64,000 bases of DNA from Zunongwangia pacifica (GTDB taxonomy: Bacteria; Bacteroidota; Bacteroidia; Flavobacteriales; Flavobacteriaceae): assembly GCF_023499215.1 (NCBI RefSeq), contig NZ_JAKHSK010000019.1, positions 1 to 64,000 on the forward strand, given 5' to 3'. A program made the position numbers and the translations under genes. Below, in pieces: positions 60,997-64,000 of the stretch. Every line of letters begins with the position of its first letter. The first letter of the stretch is position 1. The notes under the pieces were generated by a model. That model did no database searches. It was not told the DNA's origin and worked only from the letters and a program-made list of their open reading frames with translations.

Positions 60997-62053
60997 AAAA
61001 ATGTACATTAACGGAATGGCTAGCATCGCAGCCCAAACGGAAGAGGATCTGTTTACTGAAAACCTGCAATCGTTCAGCGAAAATATATTTCCGGCAACTT
61101 CAGTAAATTATAAAGAATATATTAAACCCATGATGCTTCGCCGAATGTCGAAGGCCATAAAAATGGGGCTGGTAACCGCTAAGCGAGCTTTAAATGAAGC
61201 AGGAGTAGATGTTCCCGACAGCATTATTGTAGGAACCGGAGAAGGCTGCAAACAGGATACCGAAAAGTTTTTGGAGAATATTTTAGATGAAAATGAAAGT
61301 TTTTTAACGCCAACAGCTTTTATCCAGAGTACGCACAACACCGTGGGCGGGCAAATTGCACTCGATTTAAAATGTACCGGTTATAATATGACGTATACGC
61401 AGAATAGCGCATCTTTCGAATCAGCCTTAATCGACGCGAAACTTCAATTTACGGAAGAGATGGGTACACGTTGTGTTTTGGTAGGTGGTGTAGATGAAAT
61501 TGCAAGAATAAGTACCCCTTTTTATAATTTAGACGGACAGTTAAAAGCTGGCGAAATAAATACAGCTAAAATTCTACAATCTTCGTCGGAAGGGACCATA
61601 ACTTCTGAAGGCGCTGCATTTTTTTTACTTTCAGAAATAAGAACACAGGATTCTTTTGCTGAAATTTCTGATTGTATGATTTACAGAAATATTTCAGAAG
61701 AAAAGCTTCAGGAAGAAATTAGCTGGTTTTTAAAGAAAAATGATTTGAAAATCGATGAGCTTGATGTAGTGATTTTAGGCAATAATGGGGATACAAGGTA
61801 CGATCATTATTATCAACAACTTCAGGAAGATCTATTTAAAAATACGCTTCAGCTAGGCTATAAAAATTGGGTAGGTGATTATAATACCGTTACCGCTTAT
61901 GCCTGCTGGCTTGGTGCTGAAATCCTAAAAAGAAAAGAAATTCCGCAGCAATTAAAATTGAATAATCTACCCTTAAAACAACCAACCTCGATTTTAGTTT
62001 ATAATCAGTATCTTGGGAAAAATCATAGTCTAACCTTGCTCCGAAGTCTTTGA
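60989..62053 (+). CDS. ketosynthase homologue lacking the catalytic triad (chain-length-factor-like), 354 aa
   Basis: The fold pattern of KAS enzymes is kept (MMLRRMSKAIKMGLVTAKRALNEAG; SIIVGTGEGC; STHNTVGGQIALDL), but the Cys region reads YTQNSASFESAL, the HGT motif is LGNNGDTRYD, and the last His motif is GDYNTVTAYACWLG. With all three residues lost it cannot condense; a chain-length-factor role beside the active synthase is likely. It overlaps the previous gene by 8 bp. Confidence 0.85.
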   Translation: MSRKMYINGMASIAAQTEEDLFTENLQSFSENIFPATSVNYKEYIKPMMLRRMSKAIKMGLVTAKRALNEAGVDVPDSIIVGTGEGCKQDTEKFLENILDENESFLTPTAFIQSTHNTVGGQIALDLKCTGYNMTYTQNSASFESALIDAKLQFTEEMGTRCVLVGGVDEIARISTPFYNLDGQLKAGEINTAKILQSSSEGTITSEGAAFFLLSEIRTQDSFAEISDCMIYRNISEEKLQEEISWFLKKNDLKIDELDVVILGNNGDTRYDHYYQQLQEDLFKNTLQLGYKNWVGDYNTVTAYACWLGAEILKRKEIPQQLKLNNLPLKQPTSILVYNQYLGKNHSLTLLRSL

Positions 62054-62820
62054 AATTCTGTATTATAAATTTCTTGATCTGGATCTTATTGATCGCTGTG
62101 GCGATGTATACCGGTATTAACGGCTTACCACTTTGGCCCATAGCGGTATTGGCAATCTTGTATCCTGTGTTTTTAATCACTATTTCTACCAATATTCGAT
62201 GGAATGTGTTTGTAAAAGGATACCATCATCAAAAAAAACATCCGAAAAAAGAAGTGTGCTTAACTTTTGATGATGGTCCAACCCAAGTTACCCCGCACAT
62301 CCTGGAACTACTGGATAAATATGATGCGAAAGCCTGCTTTTTTTGTATTGGTAAGCAAATGGAAAAGCATCCTGAAATTGTTCAGGAAATTATAAAAAGA
62401 GGTCATACCATAGGAAATCATACCTATTCACATACCCGAAAAATGGGGTTTATTTCTTCCAAGAGTATAGCGAGAGAAATTGATGCCTGTAATATTGTGG
62501 CAAACGATATCACCGGTTTAAACCTTCATTTTTTCAGACCGCCTTTTGGGATCATCAATCCAAAAACCAAACGGGCTATACAAAAAACAGGGCACCGGGT
62601 AATTGGTTGGAACCTTCGTACTTATGATGCGATTTTAAATAATGAAACCAAAATTGTACATCGCGTAAAGCGTAAACTACAACCGGGAGATGTAATTTTA
62701 TTGCATGATAATAAGGAACAAACCGTAACTATCTTGGAACAATTGTTGATACACTTTGAATCGAATGAATATCAGGCAATACGGCCCGATCAATTATTTA
62801 AAATCCATGCGTATATTTAG
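62050..62820 (+). CDS. polysaccharide-deacetylase family protein, 256 aa
   Basis: Two N-terminal hydrophobic helices (FLIWILLIAVAMYTGI, LPLWPIAVLAILYPVFLITI) precede a NodB-type domain: LTFDDGPTQVTPHI (catalytic Asp, metal Asp), HTIGNHTYSHTRK (metal His pair) and FRPPFGIINPKT. The start is TTG at 62050, overlapping the previous stop. The domain removes acetyl or similar groups from sugars; why it lies within a pigment operon is unclear, though homologues occur in other flavobacterial aryl-polyene loci. Confidence 0.82.
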   Translation: MKFCIINFLIWILLIAVAMYTGINGLPLWPIAVLAILYPVFLITISTNIRWNVFVKGYHHQKKHPKKEVCLTFDDGPTQVTPHILELLDKYDAKACFFCIGKQMEKHPEIVQEIIKRGHTIGNHTYSHTRKMGFISSKSIAREIDACNIVANDITGLNLHFFRPPFGIINPKTKRAIQKTGHRVIGWNLRTYDAILNNETKIVHRVKRKLQPGDVILLHDNKEQTVTILEQLLIHFESNEYQAIRPDQLFKIHAYI

Positions 62821-63430
62821 TTTTATCCTGTTTTTCTGGAGTTTTGGAGTTTTTGCTCAGCAGCAAAATTTTACCAGTGTGAACTTAAAATCATCACCAT
62901 CAAAGCTTACTGAAAAAATGGAATCGGCCAAAAGCCTTTATGGAGAGTTTGAGCAGACCAAAGTGATGAAAATGATGGATGCAGAAGCCTCTTCTCATGG
63001 CAAAATCTATTATAAGTCGCCTGATATCATAAAATGGCAGTATACCAAACCTTTCCCATACTCCTTACTTTTTAAAAATGATTTTTTGTATATCGATGAT
63101 GATGGTCAAAAAAGCAGACAGGATATGAGTGCCAACAAACTCTTTGCGAAACTTGGTGATCTTATCACGGGAAGCCTTAACGGAAAACTATTACAGGACG
63201 ATGCCAATTTTGATGTGGAATATCGTAAAAAAAAGAACGTGGTTGAAGCTGTAATTACGCCTAAAAATAAAAGTATGGCTGATATGTTCGAGAAAGTGAT
63301 TATGAGTTTTTCTGAAGATCAAATGCTGCAATCTGTGAAACTTCAGGAAGATACCGGAGATTATACCTTAATCATATTTAAGAACTGGCATATCAACAAA
63401 CCTATAAAAGCCGCTGTTTTTCAGCCATAA
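62807..63430 (+). CDS. LolA-like outer-membrane lipoprotein carrier, 207 aa
   Basis: ATG at 62807 gives a signal peptide (FSFILFFWSFGVFAQ). The mature part shows the LolA beta-half-barrel pattern (LYGEFEQTKVMKMMDAEASSHGKIYYKSPDIIKWQYTKPFPYSLLFKNDFLYI). It overlaps the deacetylase gene by 14 bp. In aryl-polyene loci LolA-like proteins are thought to carry the lipid-linked pigment to the outer membrane. Confidence 0.87.
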   Translation: MRIFSFILFFWSFGVFAQQQNFTSVNLKSSPSKLTEKMESAKSLYGEFEQTKVMKMMDAEASSHGKIYYKSPDIIKWQYTKPFPYSLLFKNDFLYIDDDGQKSRQDMSANKLFAKLGDLITGSLNGKLLQDDANFDVEYRKKKNVVEAVITPKNKSMADMFEKVIMSFSEDQMLQSVKLQEDTGDYTLIIFKNWHINKPIKAAVFQP

Positions 63431-63606
63431 GGTGTTGATGTGGGGTTTAGACCTTAGCATTCCTTTCAAATTACACTTTTTATACCGAATTTCTTAGCAA
63501 GGTTTTTTGGAATCATTTAAAATAAGCTTCGATTCTTCGTATATCAAGTAATTCCTGACACTTTATTAAAGTATTTCAGTATTTTAGTCGGCATTAAATT
63601 CCCTTT

Positions 63607-63972
63607 ATGCTGCTTAAAGATTTTTATACAGTCTTAGAATCTTCACAACAAGAAGATACATTTATTACTAAACTTTCCATTGAGAAAACACATCCCTTAT
63701 ACGCAGGACATTTTCCCGAACGGCCGGTTACTCCCGGTGTAATTTTAATGCAGCTTTTTAAGGAGGAAGCTGAACGGCGTACCGGTAAATCATTAGCATT
63801 ACAACATGCGAATAATGTGAAATTTATGGCGGTGGTCGACCCCAATACCTGTGATCATCTGATATTGGAATCTCATATCACTGAGGAAGATGGAATCATA
63901 AAAGTGCGCGGAATTGCACGGCAGAATGAAGCTTTAGCCTTAAAATTCAGCGCCTTTTATAAGGCTGTTTAA
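63607..63972 (+). CDS. FabA/FabZ-like 3-hydroxyacyl-ACP dehydratase, 121 aa
   Basis: The block HPLYAGHFPERPVTPGVILMQLFKEEAERR (about 30-59) has the FabZ catalytic His (GHFP) and the position of the acid residue (here in QLFKEE). It is the second dehydratase of the locus. The 176-bp gap before it shows no gene. The cluster continues past the window edge; dialkylresorcinol genes expected for a flexirubin are not seen within the window. Confidence 0.87.
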   Translation: MLLKDFYTVLESSQQEDTFITKLSIEKTHPLYAGHFPERPVTPGVILMQLFKEEAERRTGKSLALQHANNVKFMAVVDPNTCDHLILESHITEEDGIIKVRGIARQNEALALKFSAFYKAV

Positions 63973-64000
63973 GAGTTTAATAACCAGATAAGCAACCTAA

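Overview
The window comes from a low-GC member of the Bacteroidota, most likely a marine-type Flavobacteriaceae. Evidence: a GLPGLI-family protein paired with an outer-membrane receptor, promoters of the TTTG-N19-TAnnTTTG type, a Bacteroides-type tra gene set with RteC, MobB and BfmA/BtgA homologues, and an aryl-polyene/flexirubin pigment cluster with a tyrosine ammonia-lyase like that of Flavobacterium johnsoniae. Family names come from recognising sequence motifs; no database search was run.

Layout. 1-5700: envelope genes (small beta-barrel protein, small secreted protein, GLPGLI protein, 898-aa outer-membrane receptor) plus a gene-poor stretch with a copy of an oriT-like hairpin. 5706-7925: a tyrosine recombinase gene cut in two by an IS982-family insertion sequence (5997-6964, 7-bp target duplication). 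8114-51886: a complete-looking integrative and conjugative element (ICE), bounded by 13-bp repeats of the 3' end of tRNA-Pro, with its own integrase (50394-51692) next to the intact tRNA-Pro gene. The broken integrase sits at the same distance (about 185 bp) from the left 13-bp repeat, so the window looks like the junction of two elements stacked at one tRNA-Pro site: a decayed one on the left and an intact one on the right.

ICE contents. Left cargo (8343-26061) is a heavy-metal island: remnants of a DUF1232 gene and a Zn/Cd P-type ATPase, an AraC regulator divergent from a P1B-4 ATPase, a cytochrome c/FTR1 fusion, a tandemly duplicated small periplasmic protein, a CzcA-type RND pump fused to its outer-membrane channel, its adaptor, an MFS exporter, a HupE/UreJ protein, a transmembrane anchor protein, small His-tailed proteins, a lone asparaginase domain and a membrane-bound LuxR-type regulator. 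Next come control and transfer functions: RteC with dyad operator candidates, an excisionase-like gene, a DnaC-like ATPase pair, an amidase, and a traE-F-G-I-J-K-M-N-like operon. A two-gene candidate restriction-modification module (37658-41320) is wedged between the tra operon and the mob genes (coupling protein, relaxase, accessory protein, oriT candidate). The right part holds plasmid-type genes (ssb, DUF6876, DUF932 and others), three copies of a structured non-coding repeat, and a DUF1259 lipoprotein.

52239-64000 is chromosomal. A halogenase-like flavoprotein diverges from a long operon for aryl-polyene (flexirubin-type) pigment: tyrosine ammonia-lyase makes the coumarate starter, then ketosynthases, ACP, ketoreductase, hotdog dehydratases/thioesterase and an acyltransferase extend and attach the polyene. 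The cluster runs off the right edge.
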